Translations under genes and position numbers: made by a program
Part shown: positions 54,896-63,966 of the stretch, in pieces
How the letters are laid out: each line of letters opens with the position of its first letter
Numbering within the stretch: the first letter of the stretch is position 1
NCBI GenBank assembly: GCA_902363835.1
Contig: CABJBM010000025.1
Span: forward strand, 25,650 to 89,649
Reading direction: 5' to 3'
DNA from: Lachnospiraceae bacterium
GTDB lineage: Bacteria > Bacillota > Clostridia > Lachnospirales > Lachnospiraceae
Length of the DNA stretch: 64,000 nucleotides
Notes under the pieces: generated by a model
What the model was told of the DNA's origin: nothing
Seen by the model: the letters and a program-made list of their open reading frames with translations, nothing else
Databases searched by the model: none

Positions 54896-56368
54896 TTACC
54901 TCTGCCCTTCCTGGATCTGCTCCTTTAATACCATCAGCCGTTCCACTGCCGGGTCCTCGGTCCCCTGCATGGAACAGCCTATTTCCCTGGCATAAATGAT
55001 GTATTCCACGATCTCGTCCGTAATCATCTCCCCCGGCGCCAGAATGGGGATTCCGGGAGGATAGCACATGACAAACTCCCCGCTGATCCTTCCTGCAGAT
55101 TCCCTTACGGGAACGGATACCTTTTGGGAATAAAAGGCCTTCTGAGGCGATACCGCCACTTTTGGGGCTATGTATTCTCCTGACAGCATTCCCGTTCCGT
55201 CTCTCTTATAAAGGCGCTCAATATCAGCCAGGGCCCCCACCAGACGTTCAATATCCTGGATCCTGTCCCCAATGGAAATATAGGCAAGGAGATTGCAGAT
55301 ATCCCCGAATTCGATCTGAATATCATATTCATCCCGAAGGAGATCATAAACCTCAATTCCGGCCAGGCCATTCCCCAGGGTATAGACGGAAAGCTTTGTA
55401 ACATCATAATCAAAAATACTGGTTCCGTTGATTAAGTCCCTTCCATAGGCATAATACCCGCCAATGGAGTTGATCTCCCCTCTGGCATATTCCGCCATTT
55501 CCACCACCTTTGCAAAGGACTCTTCCCCCCGCAGGGCCAGGTTCCTTCTGGATATGTCAAGACTTGACAAAAGCAGGTAAGAGGCGCTGGTAGTCTGGGT
55601 CAGGTTTATGATCTGGCGCACATAATCCCCGTTCACTCCCCTGTTTACAAGTAGAAGGGAGCTTTGTGTCAGGCTTCCTCCTGACTTGTGCATGGACACT
55701 GCTGCCATATCCGCCCCTGCTTCCATGGCAGAAACAGGAAGGCCCTTTCCAAAATAGAGATGGGTTCCATGAGCTTCGTCAGCAAGGACCTTCATCCCAT
55801 GGGCATGAGCCACACGTACAATGGAACGGATGTCAGAACAGATGCCGTAATAGGTGGGATTGTTGACAAATACCGCCGCTGCGTCAGGATTTTCCTCAAT
55901 TGCCTTTTCCACCTGGCCGATTTCCATGCCAAGGGAAATACCCAGCATGCTGTTCACTTCCGGATTTACATAAATCGGAATTGCCCCGCATAATACCAGG
56001 GCATTTAAAGCGCTTCTATGGACATTTCTGGGCAGAATGATCTTATCTCCTGCCTTGCATACAGACAGGATCATGCTCTGCACCGCCGATGTGGTTCCGC
56101 CCACCATCAAAAAAGCATCTGCCGCCCCAAAGGCCTCTGCTGCCAGCCGTTCCGCCTCCCGGATCACGGACACTGGATGGCACAAATTATCAAGGGGCTT
56201 CATGGAATTCACATCAAGTCCCACACATCGTTCCCCCAAAAGCCGGGCAAGCTCAGGATTTCCTCTTCCCCTTTTATGGCCTGGTACATCAAAGGGAACT
56301 ACCCTCTTTTTTTGGAATGTTTCAAGAGCTTCATAAATAGGCGCCCTCATCTGATCTTCTTTGTTCAT
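54896..56368 (-). CDS. speA: Arginine decarboxylase (Orn/Lys/Arg decarboxylase family)
   Basis: 490 residues from the ATG with AAGGAAAGG; the frame extends 37 codons upstream without a good start. PLP fold type I: 'FDVPGHKRGRGNPELARLLG' opening, 'VLADEAHGTHLYFGKGLP', the PLP lysine in 'AAVSMHKSGGSLTQSS' (about 228), then the C-terminal domain. Produces agmatine, the substrate of AguA/AguB two genes downstream, so arginine rather than lysine or ornithine is inferred. A TATAAT with weak -35 lies about 25 bp upstream. Confidence 0.9.
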   Translation of the reverse strand: MNKEDQMRAPIYEALETFQKKRVVPFDVPGHKRGRGNPELARLLGERCVGLDVNSMKPLDNLCHPVSVIREAERLAAEAFGAADAFLMVGGTTSAVQSMILSVCKAGDKIILPRNVHRSALNALVLCGAIPIYVNPEVNSMLGISLGMEIGQVEKAIEENPDAAAVFVNNPTYYGICSDIRSIVRVAHAHGMKVLADEAHGTHLYFGKGLPVSAMEAGADMAAVSMHKSGGSLTQSSLLLVNRGVNGDYVRQIINLTQTTSASYLLLSSLDISRRNLALRGEESFAKVVEMAEYARGEINSIGGYYAYGRDLINGTSIFDYDVTKLSVYTLGNGLAGIEVYDLLRDEYDIQIEFGDICNLLAYISIGDRIQDIERLVGALADIERLYKRDGTGMLSGEYIAPKVAVSPQKAFYSQKVSVPVRESAGRISGEFVMCYPPGIPILAPGEMITDEIVEYIIYAREIGCSMQGTEDPAVERLMVLKEQIQEGQR

Positions 56369-56460
56369 ATGAATTTTACCTTTCCTTGTCACGGGAATAT
56401 TATACCCTCTTTTGTCACTGAAACGTAAGCGGCGCCTTATGGAGCCCGGATTTTTTATAA

Positions 56461-56786
56461 CAAAAAAGCAGGTGATCAATCATCACCTGCCTGAAATTTC
56501 ATGAACGTTATTTCTTAAATAAGGGCATTTTACCCATCATTTATTCATGATAATTATCGTTTTCGAGTCTACATAGCAAATATGTTGTCCCTGCTATTAT
56601 TGATCGTTTCACAAGTGATGTGCTATCGCACGGATTATAAAGTAATCAACTTATAAAATTTGAGCTTTTAACTCAATCAATAATGTGGTTTCCCACGCTC
56701 GGCAGCTGACCCGCCTGTCCGTCTGGGCTTAACTTCTTACGAAGTGGTCAATATTTGCATGAAAACGATAATGTCTCTTCATACCG
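56461..56786 (-). ncRNA. Candidate structured noncoding RNA upstream of speA
   Basis: A free-standing minus-strand unit of about 325 nt. It starts with TTGACA-17-TTATTC (56822-56794) and ends with terminator GCAGGTGAT/ATCACCTGC followed by six T (56490-56462). Inside, ATTATCGTTTTC at 56772-56761 and GAAAACGATAAT at 56564-56553 form a perfect 12-bp closing helix around about 196 nt. That region contains stem-loops ACTTC-GTAA-GAAGT (56745-56732), GTGG-GAAA-CCAC (56696-56685) and GTGC-GATA-GCAC (56631-56620). The loops GTAA and GAAA are GNRA tetraloops on this strand only. No coding frame. Size and complexity recall large clostridial RNA classes such as raiA or 6S, but I could not establish class. 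Confidence 0.65.
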
Positions 56787-56793
56787 GGGTAAA

Positions 56794-56822
56794 GAATAAC
56801 ACATTTTACGGCTTCATGTCAA
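56794..56822 (-). promoter_or_regulatory. Promoter of the candidate structured RNA
   Basis: Minus strand TTGACA at 56822-56817, 17-bp spacer, TTATTC at 56799-56794 (or TATTCT with 18). Confidence 0.65.
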
Positions 56823-56841
56823 TAAAAATTTTCTTAATTAA

Positions 56842-56890
56842 TTAAAAACAGCCTCTGATGGGAAGCTGTTTCCATCCCATCAGAGGCTGT
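56842..56890 (-). terminator. Terminator after spoIIID
   Basis: ACAGCCTCTGATGGGA pairs perfectly with TCCCATCAGAGGCTGT, followed by TTTTTAATT on the minus strand. Confidence 0.85.
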
Positions 56891-56909
56891 CTTTCACTCC
56901 TTTGTCTTA

Positions 56910-57182
56910 TCAATCCTTTTTGCTGCACATTTGAAGGCGATGCTGGTATTTCTCTTTGGTCGCAAGGCCGCCCCGAATATGGCGCTCGGATTTGTTAATA
57001 TCCAGGATCACCCTGGCCCGGGCTGCCAGGGACGGATTGATATGTTCCAGACGGTCCGTGACATCCTTATGTACCGTAGATTTGGATATCCCAAATTTCT
57101 TCGCGGTCTGCCTCACGGTTGCATGATAGTCTATTATGTAGTTGGCGATCGCAACCGCGCGTTCTTCAATATATTCCTTCAA
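56910..57182 (-). CDS. spoIIID: Sporulation transcription regulator SpoIIID
   Basis: 90 residues. 'EYIEERAVAIANYIIDYHATVRQTAKKFG' then HTH 'ISKSTVHKDVTDRLEHINP' and 'RHIRGGLATKEKY' match SpoIIID closely. DNA-binding factor that controls mother-cell genes during sporulation. Start is TTG with GGGGG 7 bp upstream (no ATG is available). Monocistronic with its own terminator. Confidence 0.95.
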   Translation of the reverse strand: MKEYIEERAVAIANYIIDYHATVRQTAKKFGISKSTVHKDVTDRLEHINPSLAARARVILDINKSERHIRGGLATKEKYQHRLQMCSKKD

Positions 57183-57378
57183 GAAAATCCCCCTGCTAGG
57201 ACGTTTTTACATACTTATGCAGGATGAGTGGCAAGTATGAATGGTTATCCCCACTGTTTTTACATAGAATTTTTTTCCGGAACAGCAAGGCGGGATTCAT
57301 GGAAATCCCACCCTGCAAGAACGCTTTTCTATACTCATTCAAAAGGAACAATTGACGTAAATGGCACCCCACTGCTTC

Positions 57379-59538
57379 TTAAATGCAGCACTTTTCTAAA
57401 ACAGTCCGCTGATTAACGGATACGGTCACACATTCCGGCATTTTCCCTGTAAGCTCCTGACTCCGCTTATCCGGCTGCTGTGTTCCTACGTATACCTTGT
57501 ACGCACCTGCTTCCATTACCAGATCTCCATGCTCATCTCTTAAGGCAAATGCCTTGTCAGAAAGCATTACCTGCAATTCTCTTTCCTCCCCTGGCTTCAG
57601 TTCTGCCTTTAGAAATGCTTTCAGCTGGGCATTAGGGGTTTGGGAAGCACAGGACTTTACATATACCTGCAAGGTTTCTGTCCCCTTTATAAGGCCTTCA
57701 TTCTTTAATACCGCCTTTATGGTCAGGGTCTCTCCTGCCTGTATCCGGTCCTGGCTTAAAGTCACATCCTTCACGGAAAAATCCGTATAGGATAACCCAT
57801 AGCCAAAGGGATAAAGGGCATCCTGTTCCATGTAGCGGTAGGTTCTGTCCTTCATGGAATAGTCCGTAAAGGCCGGAAGCTCCTCTGTACTCCGGTAAAA
57901 GGTAACGGGAAGCTTCCCTTCCGGCGCATAATCGCCGAACAGCACGGCAGCAAGGGCACGGCCTCCCTGAGCTCCCGGATACCAGCCTTCCAGGATGGCC
58001 GGAATGTGATCATCAGCCCAGGATACTGCCAGGGCGCTTCCCGATAACAGAACCAGAATCACCGGCTTCCCGCTCTTATGAATCTCCTCCAGTACCTGCT
58101 GCTGCAATCCGGGAAGGGAAAGATTTGGTTTGTCTCCGCTGGCAAACTCATTTCCCTCATCTCCCTCTTCTCCTTCCAGACTGGAATCCAGGCCCATACA
58201 GGCAATGATCACATCGCTGGCCTCACATATTCCCCGAACCTCTGATAAACGGTCATTCTCCTGTCCCAGGCCGCTTACCCGTGGTTTACATAAGTGGCAC
58301 CCTTCTGAAACCATTACACGGACGTCCTCTCCCACATAATCCTGAATCCCCTCGGAAATGGTATAATACCTGGAAGCAGTGCCCTCATAATTTCCTATGA
58401 GCGCTTTCCGGTTATTGCTGTTTGGCCCGATGATGCCAATGGTTTTTATCCTGTTCTTGTCAAGAGGAAGCAAATGTCCCTCATTTTTCAGCAGCACAAA
58501 AGACTTTCTGGAAGCTTTGAAATTCAGGTCCTTATGCTCCCTGGTATCATTGTCTTCATAGGTGATTTTACTGTACTGCACACGTTCCGGCTCCTCAAAC
58601 ATCCCAAGCTTTAACCTGGTCAGCATCAGGTGTTCCACCGCCTCATTTAACCGCTCTTCAGACACCAACCCCCGTTTCACCGCTTCCGTAAGGTATAAAA
58701 ACAGGCTTCCGCAGTTTAGGTCGCAGCCGTTTTCCATGGCCAGAGCAGCAGATTCCAGAGCAGAGCCTGTAACCCCGTGATGTTCATGAAAATCCTTTAC
58801 TGCCCAGCAGTCCGAAGTCACGTGCCCTTCAAAGCCCCAGGCTGTCCTTAAAATATCCTTAAGCAAGGTCTTGCTTCCGCAGCAGGGTTCCCCATTGGTC
58901 CTGTTATAGGCCCCCATAACCGCTTCTACCTTTCCTTCCTTTACACAAGCCTCAAAAGCCGGCAAATAGGTTTCAAACATATCCTGCTTTGTGACTACCG
59001 CATTAAAGGAATGGCGTTCATCTTCCGGACCTGAATGGACAGCAAAATGCTTTGCGCAGGCCGCAGCCTTCATATAGCTTTCATCCTCTCCCTGCAGCCC
59101 TTTAATAAAGCTGACCCCCAGCCGTGAAGTTAAATAAGGATCCTCTCCAAAAGTCTCATGTCCCCTCCCCCATCGCGGGTCCCTGAAAATATTCACATTA
59201 GGCGCCCAGAACGTAAGGCCTTTATAAATATCCATATCACCGTATTTCTGCTGCATATGAAACTTTGCCCTGGCCTCTGTGGAAACCACGTCAGCCACTT
59301 CCCAAAGCAGCTCTTCATCAAAGCTGGCTGCCAGTCCAATGGCCTGGGGAAACACCGTGGCCACTCCAGCCCTTGCCACACCGTGAAGCCCCTCATTCCA
59401 CCAGTTATAGCCCTTGATTCCAAGCCTTGGAATTGCCGCCGCGCTGTGCACGGTCTGGGAAACCTTTTCCTCCAGTGTCATTTGTGCCACCAGCTCTTTT
59501 GCTCTTTTTTGGTATTCTTTCTGCTTATCCTGATTCAT
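57379..59538 (-). CDS. Glycoside hydrolase family 3 (beta-xylosidase/beta-glucosidase type)
   Basis: 719 residues from the ATG with GGAGAGGGTGA upstream. N-terminal catalytic barrel with 'YNWWNEGLHGVARAG' and 'HFAVHSGPE', and nucleophile Asp in 'GHVTSDCWAVKDFHEHH' (about 258), then the C-terminal sandwich with 'SSLEGEEGDEGNE' loop and a fibronectin-III-like end (about 600-700). The opening is that of xylan 1,4-beta-xylosidase/alpha-L-arabinofuranosidase members. No signal peptide, so cytoplasmic. An AraC regulator lies upstream. Confidence 0.88.
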   Translation of the reverse strand: MNQDKQKEYQKRAKELVAQMTLEEKVSQTVHSAAAIPRLGIKGYNWWNEGLHGVARAGVATVFPQAIGLAASFDEELLWEVADVVSTEARAKFHMQQKYGDMDIYKGLTFWAPNVNIFRDPRWGRGHETFGEDPYLTSRLGVSFIKGLQGEDESYMKAAACAKHFAVHSGPEDERHSFNAVVTKQDMFETYLPAFEACVKEGKVEAVMGAYNRTNGEPCCGSKTLLKDILRTAWGFEGHVTSDCWAVKDFHEHHGVTGSALESAALAMENGCDLNCGSLFLYLTEAVKRGLVSEERLNEAVEHLMLTRLKLGMFEEPERVQYSKITYEDNDTREHKDLNFKASRKSFVLLKNEGHLLPLDKNRIKTIGIIGPNSNNRKALIGNYEGTASRYYTISEGIQDYVGEDVRVMVSEGCHLCKPRVSGLGQENDRLSEVRGICEASDVIIACMGLDSSLEGEEGDEGNEFASGDKPNLSLPGLQQQVLEEIHKSGKPVILVLLSGSALAVSWADDHIPAILEGWYPGAQGGRALAAVLFGDYAPEGKLPVTFYRSTEELPAFTDYSMKDRTYRYMEQDALYPFGYGLSYTDFSVKDVTLSQDRIQAGETLTIKAVLKNEGLIKGTETLQVYVKSCASQTPNAQLKAFLKAELKPGEERELQVMLSDKAFALRDEHGDLVMEAGAYKVYVGTQQPDKRSQELTGKMPECVTVSVNQRTVLEKCCI

Positions 59539-59806
59539 GAAATTCACCCTCTCCTATTGCTCTTATATTTTGTCGGCCAATTGCCGCTTTTCCATGATCT
59601 CATCATAGCATTCCCCGGCAGATCCGGCATCCCATTTTTTGCTCCCAATAGCCCACATATTGCTTTTTCTGTTACAAAGTATTTGCAAAACAAACGTCCT
59701 CTCAAAGGCCCGGTTATATCCTGTGAAAAAAATCCTCTTACAAAAAATATGCCGCAAACCAGGCTTTCCTGTAAGAGGAGGTGTTAATGTTTTTATTTGT
59801 CCTTTA

Positions 59807-60685
59807 TCATTCCGGCCGGTATGTCTGCTTCCTGATCCTTCTGTAATCGCTTGGGGAACAGTTCTTTATCATCTTAAAGGTGCGGTGAAAGGCGCTCATG
59901 GATGAAAAGCCGGAACCCATGGCAACCTCTGTAATGCTCATTTCCCCTGCATTATACAAAAGCTCCTCCGCCCTTTTCACCCGCTTGAAATTCAGATATT
60001 CGTAAAAAGTCATATTCATATACTGTTTAAAGATCCTGGTAAAATGGTATTTGGAAAATCCCCCGATCCGGGCTACTTCCCCCAGGCTCAGATTCTCCAT
60101 AAAGTGCTGATTGATGTAAGTACAGGCGTTCATGACTGCTTCAAAATACTCCTGCTGCTTCATGGTATGAATCTGCCTGCCGCCCCTGCACTGCCATACC
60201 TTATTTCTCCCTAATTCCACATAAATCTCAATCAGGGCCGCATATATGGAAGCTTCTCTGAAACCGCTGTTTCCATGGTATTCCTCGATAATCTTATCAA
60301 GCTTTTTCTTTACAAACTCATGAAAAGATCCGGTGTCCTTCTTTCTCATAAGTATTACCGGAGGGATCATGTGAAGCAGGGTCTCCATTTCCTTTAAATG
60401 GTAAAGAAGGGCCGTATCAAATTGCAGGATGTAACGCTCTCCAACGGGAGGTGCCTTTAACGAATGGATCACACCGGAATGAATCAGAATGATATCTTCT
60501 GTTTCAAGAGTATAGTGTTCTTCACCCACTATGACCTCATATCCGCCCCTGGCCGGCATGATTATTTCAATTCCACCATGCCAGTGATCCGGATAATCCT
60601 CACAATTCACGTTATGATACAGACGAAGCCCTAACGAACACTCATAATGAATGGTCTCACGCATTCCGTTTAAGATTTCAATCAT
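59807..60685 (-). CDS. AraC-family transcriptional regulator
   Basis: 292 residues. N-terminal cupin sugar-binding domain ('DYPDHWHGGIEIIMPARGGYEVIVG', about 30-60) and C-terminal double HTH 'LSLGEVARIGGFSKYHFTRIFKQY' and 'ITEVAMGSGFSSMSAFHRTFK' (about 205-275). Likely binds a sugar and controls the downstream GH3 gene, which lies in the same direction 268 bp away. Confidence 0.9.
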   Translation of the reverse strand: MIEILNGMRETIHYECSLGLRLYHNVNCEDYPDHWHGGIEIIMPARGGYEVIVGEEHYTLETEDIILIHSGVIHSLKAPPVGERYILQFDTALLYHLKEMETLLHMIPPVILMRKKDTGSFHEFVKKKLDKIIEEYHGNSGFREASIYAALIEIYVELGRNKVWQCRGGRQIHTMKQQEYFEAVMNACTYINQHFMENLSLGEVARIGGFSKYHFTRIFKQYMNMTFYEYLNFKRVKRAEELLYNAGEMSITEVAMGSGFSSMSAFHRTFKMIKNCSPSDYRRIRKQTYRPE

Positions 60686-60844
60686 AAAATTCCCCTTTTT
60701 TAACCTTCTTTTTAAAAGACTACCTTATGTCCCATGCTAAGTCAATCCGGATTTTTATAAATAATAAAGATCAAAGTAAACTTTTTGCATAAAATATTCC
60801 AGAATTTTTCTCTGCCATACTAGTTTCTAAAATATAAATTTCCA

Positions 60845-60873
60845 TTGACGCATTTGGCAATTCCCACTATAAT
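60845..60873 (+). promoter_or_regulatory. Promoter of the HD-GYP gene
   Basis: TTGACG, 17-bp spacer, TATAAT. It lies about 110 bp before the start; the 60686-60984 gap otherwise holds no gene. Confidence 0.75.
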
Positions 60874-60984
60874 TTAATGTGTCATTGTGCATAAATTTCC
60901 AACTTTAACACAAAAAGGAATTTACATATAGCATAAAAGGAATTTGAGGAACAGAAAGAAGAGACTGCGTTTTGGTCCGTCGAG

Positions 60985-62067
60985 GTGAAAGAATTGATTT
61001 ATCTTCCTATTGAGAAATTGACTGAAGGTATGGAATTAGCCCGAAACATCCCGGGAATAAACCCAATGCTTCCTTTTGCGGTAACAGGCTGTAAACTGAG
61101 TGAACGTATGATCAACCGCATGAAAACAGTTGGAGTACAGGGGGCTTATATCCGCACAGCACTAACGGAAGGCATTGAACCTGAAGACTTCGTAGAGCCG
61201 GAATTAAAAGCAAAAATGCTGACAAGCATCCACAATGTCTTTAACCAGAGTTTGAAAAAATTTACCTTTCAGTCCAGCAGACAGGTTTACGCGGAAATTA
61301 CTAAAGTGGCCGAATCCGTTGTTATGAATGTCCTAAATAAAGACAAATATCTCTTTCAGATGATCGATATCAGGGATTATGATGGATATACCTATTCCCA
61401 TAGTCTTTATGTTGGCATTTTAAGCGTTTTATTAGGGAAATACATTGGACTTTCCGTTTCCCATTTAAATGATCTTGCCCTCTGCGGCCTTCTTCACGAC
61501 ATTGGGAAAACGGATATTCCCATTGAAATTACCAACAAGGCGGGGGCCTTAACCAGTGATGAATTTGAAATCATGAAGCAGCATCCCAGCCTTTCCTATA
61601 AAAAACTAAGCGAACACATGGTGATTTCCCAAGCAGTATTACAGGGAGTTCAGACCCATCACGAAAAATTTGACGGCAGCGGATATCCTTTCGGCCTTTC
61701 AGGTAAAGCTATCCCCCTTTATGCCAGAATCCTGGCCATTGCAGATGTATATGACGCTCTCAATTCCACCAGACCATACCGGAAAGCATGGTCTGCCAGA
61801 CGGATTTTCGACTATCTCACCAGCTGTTCCAACACTCATTTTGATCCGGAACTGCTGACAGCTTTCCTTCATTGTGTTTCCGCATATCCCATCGGTTCCA
61901 TCGTTCATCTCAGTGACGGAAGCACAGCGGTTGTCAAGGATAACACCCCCGGGTTCTCTCTGCGTCCCATCATCCGTTTCATCAGTCCACCCAAAAAGGC
62001 AGGCAGGGATGTGGACTTATCCTGCGAATCCTTTAACCTCACCATCATCGATGACGATGATTTATAG
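60985..62067 (+). CDS. HD-GYP domain cyclic-di-GMP phosphodiesterase-like protein
   Basis: 360 residues. N-terminal DUF3391-like region (about 1-120), then the HD-GYP domain: HSLYVG (about 140), catalytic HD in 'GLLHDIGKTDIPIEI' (H170-D171 region), 'QHPSLSYKKL', 'VQTHHEKFDGSGYPFGL' (HHE..DGxGYP) and 'YARILAIADVYDALNSTRPYRKA'. Predicted c-di-GMP hydrolase, as all residues seem intact. GTG start; TTG 9 bp downstream, better spaced from GAGG, is an alternative. Confidence 0.9.
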   Translation: MKELIYLPIEKLTEGMELARNIPGINPMLPFAVTGCKLSERMINRMKTVGVQGAYIRTALTEGIEPEDFVEPELKAKMLTSIHNVFNQSLKKFTFQSSRQVYAEITKVAESVVMNVLNKDKYLFQMIDIRDYDGYTYSHSLYVGILSVLLGKYIGLSVSHLNDLALCGLLHDIGKTDIPIEITNKAGALTSDEFEIMKQHPSLSYKKLSEHMVISQAVLQGVQTHHEKFDGSGYPFGLSGKAIPLYARILAIADVYDALNSTRPYRKAWSARRIFDYLTSCSNTHFDPELLTAFLHCVSAYPIGSIVHLSDGSTAVVKDNTPGFSLRPIIRFISPPKKAGRDVDLSCESFNLTIIDDDDL

Positions 62068-62138
62068 TGACTCTGTTACCGGCAGCTCTATGAGGCGGGC
62101 TTTTTCTTATTTTACAGAAAAATCCTGCCCTTTTTCCT

Positions 62139-63209
62139 TCAACCCCAAGCCTGTGTTTCTGATTCTACTGTCTGACCGCTTTTAAGCGCCTGCTCCATAA
62201 GTATCCTTACATAGGCATCCTGCAATCCTTCTGCAAGAGGATAAACTTCCACGCCTTCCTCAATAAAACGTCTCATCCCAAGCATCAATGTTCCTATTGC
62301 CGTTTCATCCTGAGGAAGCCCATTATCTTTCCCCAAATCATAAAACGGGTTTTGGTAAAGCAGTTCCTCCCCCATGCTGATTTCCTTAATTCCGCTTCCT
62401 GTTTCAAAGTACTTCTTTATGATCTGACATTCCCTGGACTTATTGTCTTTTCCCACATAGCGCAGCATCCAGTCATCCAGTTCCCCTCTGGGACCCTGAA
62501 CATTTAGATGGCGGCTTCTGATCCTGGAGTGGTATTGTATCCCGTTAAAATCATAAAAGGCTGTTTTTCCTCCTTTAAATTCAAAGGTCAGCCTGGCCCG
62601 TTCTCTCTCACTCATCCTGCCGTCTTCAATAAACCCGTATCTGGAATCTGTTTCCACCACAGGATACCGAAATTTCTTTCCGTACAATTTCATGTTTTCA
62701 AAACCGGTGCCTAAAAGCTGCCTGATCAAGCTGGCCCCATGGTAATCATGAACTGCAGAAAGATTGACCATGTACGGGTCTCCAAGATACTCCCGCTTCA
62801 CGATCTCAATGGCTGCATGAAAGACCGGATACTGAAAATACTGTTCCGCCACCTGGATCCTTGCTCCCTCTTTGTCATGAAGGCGCCAAAGCTCCTGAAG
62901 ATCTCCTAATTCCATGGCAGCAGGAGTCTCGCAAAGCACCGGATATCCTTTCAGCGCCCATTCCCTGGTCACCTGAAAAATAGATTCCTTGTTTACTGCC
63001 ACTACAATGAAATCCGGGTTTTCCCACATGCATTCCCCGGGGCTTGTCACTGCCTTGATTCCGGTTTCCTCCTGTATCCATCCCGCCCTTTCCTCTGTCC
63101 TGGAAAGAAATGCCGCCAAATTAAAACAATCCGGATAAGCTTTGGCGATCCTGGCATAGAACAAAGATCTCCATCCGGAACCTACCACAACAAAATTAAG
63201 TGGTTTCAT
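62139..63209 (-). CDS. Gfo/Idh/MocA-family oxidoreductase
   Basis: 356 residues from the ATG with GGGGG 8 bp upstream, rejecting a frame 132 bp longer that enters the upstream gene. Rossmann start 'NFVVVGSGWRSLFYARIA', 'EKxxA'-like 'VLCETPAAMEL' at the nucleotide-binding end, and a C-terminal alpha/beta domain ('KYFETGSGIKEISMG', 'LYQNPFYDLGKDNG'). NAD(P)-dependent sugar oxidoreductase; the substrate is unknown. Starts 13 bp after the phosphatase stop, so probably the second gene of a two-gene operon. Confidence 0.87.
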   Translation of the reverse strand: MKPLNFVVVGSGWRSLFYARIAKAYPDCFNLAAFLSRTEERAGWIQEETGIKAVTSPGECMWENPDFIVVAVNKESIFQVTREWALKGYPVLCETPAAMELGDLQELWRLHDKEGARIQVAEQYFQYPVFHAAIEIVKREYLGDPYMVNLSAVHDYHGASLIRQLLGTGFENMKLYGKKFRYPVVETDSRYGFIEDGRMSERERARLTFEFKGGKTAFYDFNGIQYHSRIRSRHLNVQGPRGELDDWMLRYVGKDNKSRECQIIKKYFETGSGIKEISMGEELLYQNPFYDLGKDNGLPQDETAIGTLMLGMRRFIEEGVEVYPLAEGLQDAYVRILMEQALKSGQTVESETQAWG

Positions 63210-63222
63210 AAAGAATTCCCCC

Positions 63223-63720
63223 TTACTTCCTGTAATTTTTTGTGGATTCCTGATCCAAAATATAGGAAAGAAGTGCTTTGCAGCCTTCATAAACATCATC
63301 ATAGGTACGGTCAAAATCCCCGGTATACCATGGGTCAGCAATATCCTTTGGATCAGCGGAAAAGTCCAAAAGCCGTTTTACCTTTTCTTCCGGGTCTTTC
63401 CCCAGGATCCTAAGCATGTTTGTAACATTCCGCTGTTCCATACCAATGAGATAATCGTATTTGTCATAATCTTTCCTTGATAACTGCACCGCATATTTTC
63501 CATCTGTTGAAATTCCACATTCTTTAAGCTTTTCCCTTGTCCCACGGTGCACCGGATTTCCGATCTCCTCCGTACTTGTAGCTGCTGATGCAACATAGAA
63601 TTGATTGCTTAAATGCTCTTTTTCTATCATATCCTTCATAACAAACTCCGCCATTGGGGATCTGCATATATTTCCATGGCAGACCATTAATATTCGGATG
63701 ATATCCTGTTCTCTCTTCAT
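63223..63720 (-). CDS. Low-molecular-weight protein tyrosine phosphatase
   Basis: 165 residues. P-loop 'VCHGNICRSPMAE' (C-x5-R; about 14-20) near the N-terminus and 'DIADPWYTGDFDRTYDDV' (general-acid Asp, about 127-145). Family: PtpA/YfkJ type. Dephosphorylates tyrosine (or arginine) in proteins; target unknown. GGAG upstream is degenerate but the start is the only plausible one. Confidence 0.92.
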   Translation of the reverse strand: MKREQDIIRILMVCHGNICRSPMAEFVMKDMIEKEHLSNQFYVASAATSTEEIGNPVHRGTREKLKECGISTDGKYAVQLSRKDYDKYDYLIGMEQRNVTNMLRILGKDPEEKVKRLLDFSADPKDIADPWYTGDFDRTYDDVYEGCKALLSYILDQESTKNYRK

Positions 63721-63825
63721 CTCTTACATCTCCTTAATTCGTTAAAAGGCTTGGAAAATATGGTTCAGCCCTCTTTTAATTTACCCTGAAAAGCTCTCCA
63801 ACACAAGACCTCTTTCAATTTTTAA

Positions 63826-63860
63826 AACAAAAAAGCGCAAATCCACACCTGGATTTACGC
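63826..63860 (-). terminator. rRNA operon terminator
   Basis: GCGTAAATCCA pairs with TGGATTTGCGC (minus strand), followed by a T-rich run (TTTTTTGTTTT). It lies about 100 nt after the 23S rRNA end. Confidence 0.8.
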
Positions 63861-63966
63861 ATTAAAATTCTGTGTTATGCACTATAACCTACTGCATATA
63901 CCCTCAAAACCACACATTGTTACATATCTATTATCATCCGTTCTTTCCTCTTACCTAAACCAACCT

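Noticed and set aside
56396..56500. An attenuator controlling speA by the hairpin at 56468-56490
   Set aside because: The hairpin belongs to a free-standing unit with its own promoter and speA appears to have its own TATAAT downstream of it; attenuation stays possible but is not the simplest reading.
63721..63966. A 5S rRNA gene in the gap before the 23S end
   Set aside because: The gap is too short once the terminator is counted and shows no 5S-like sequence.
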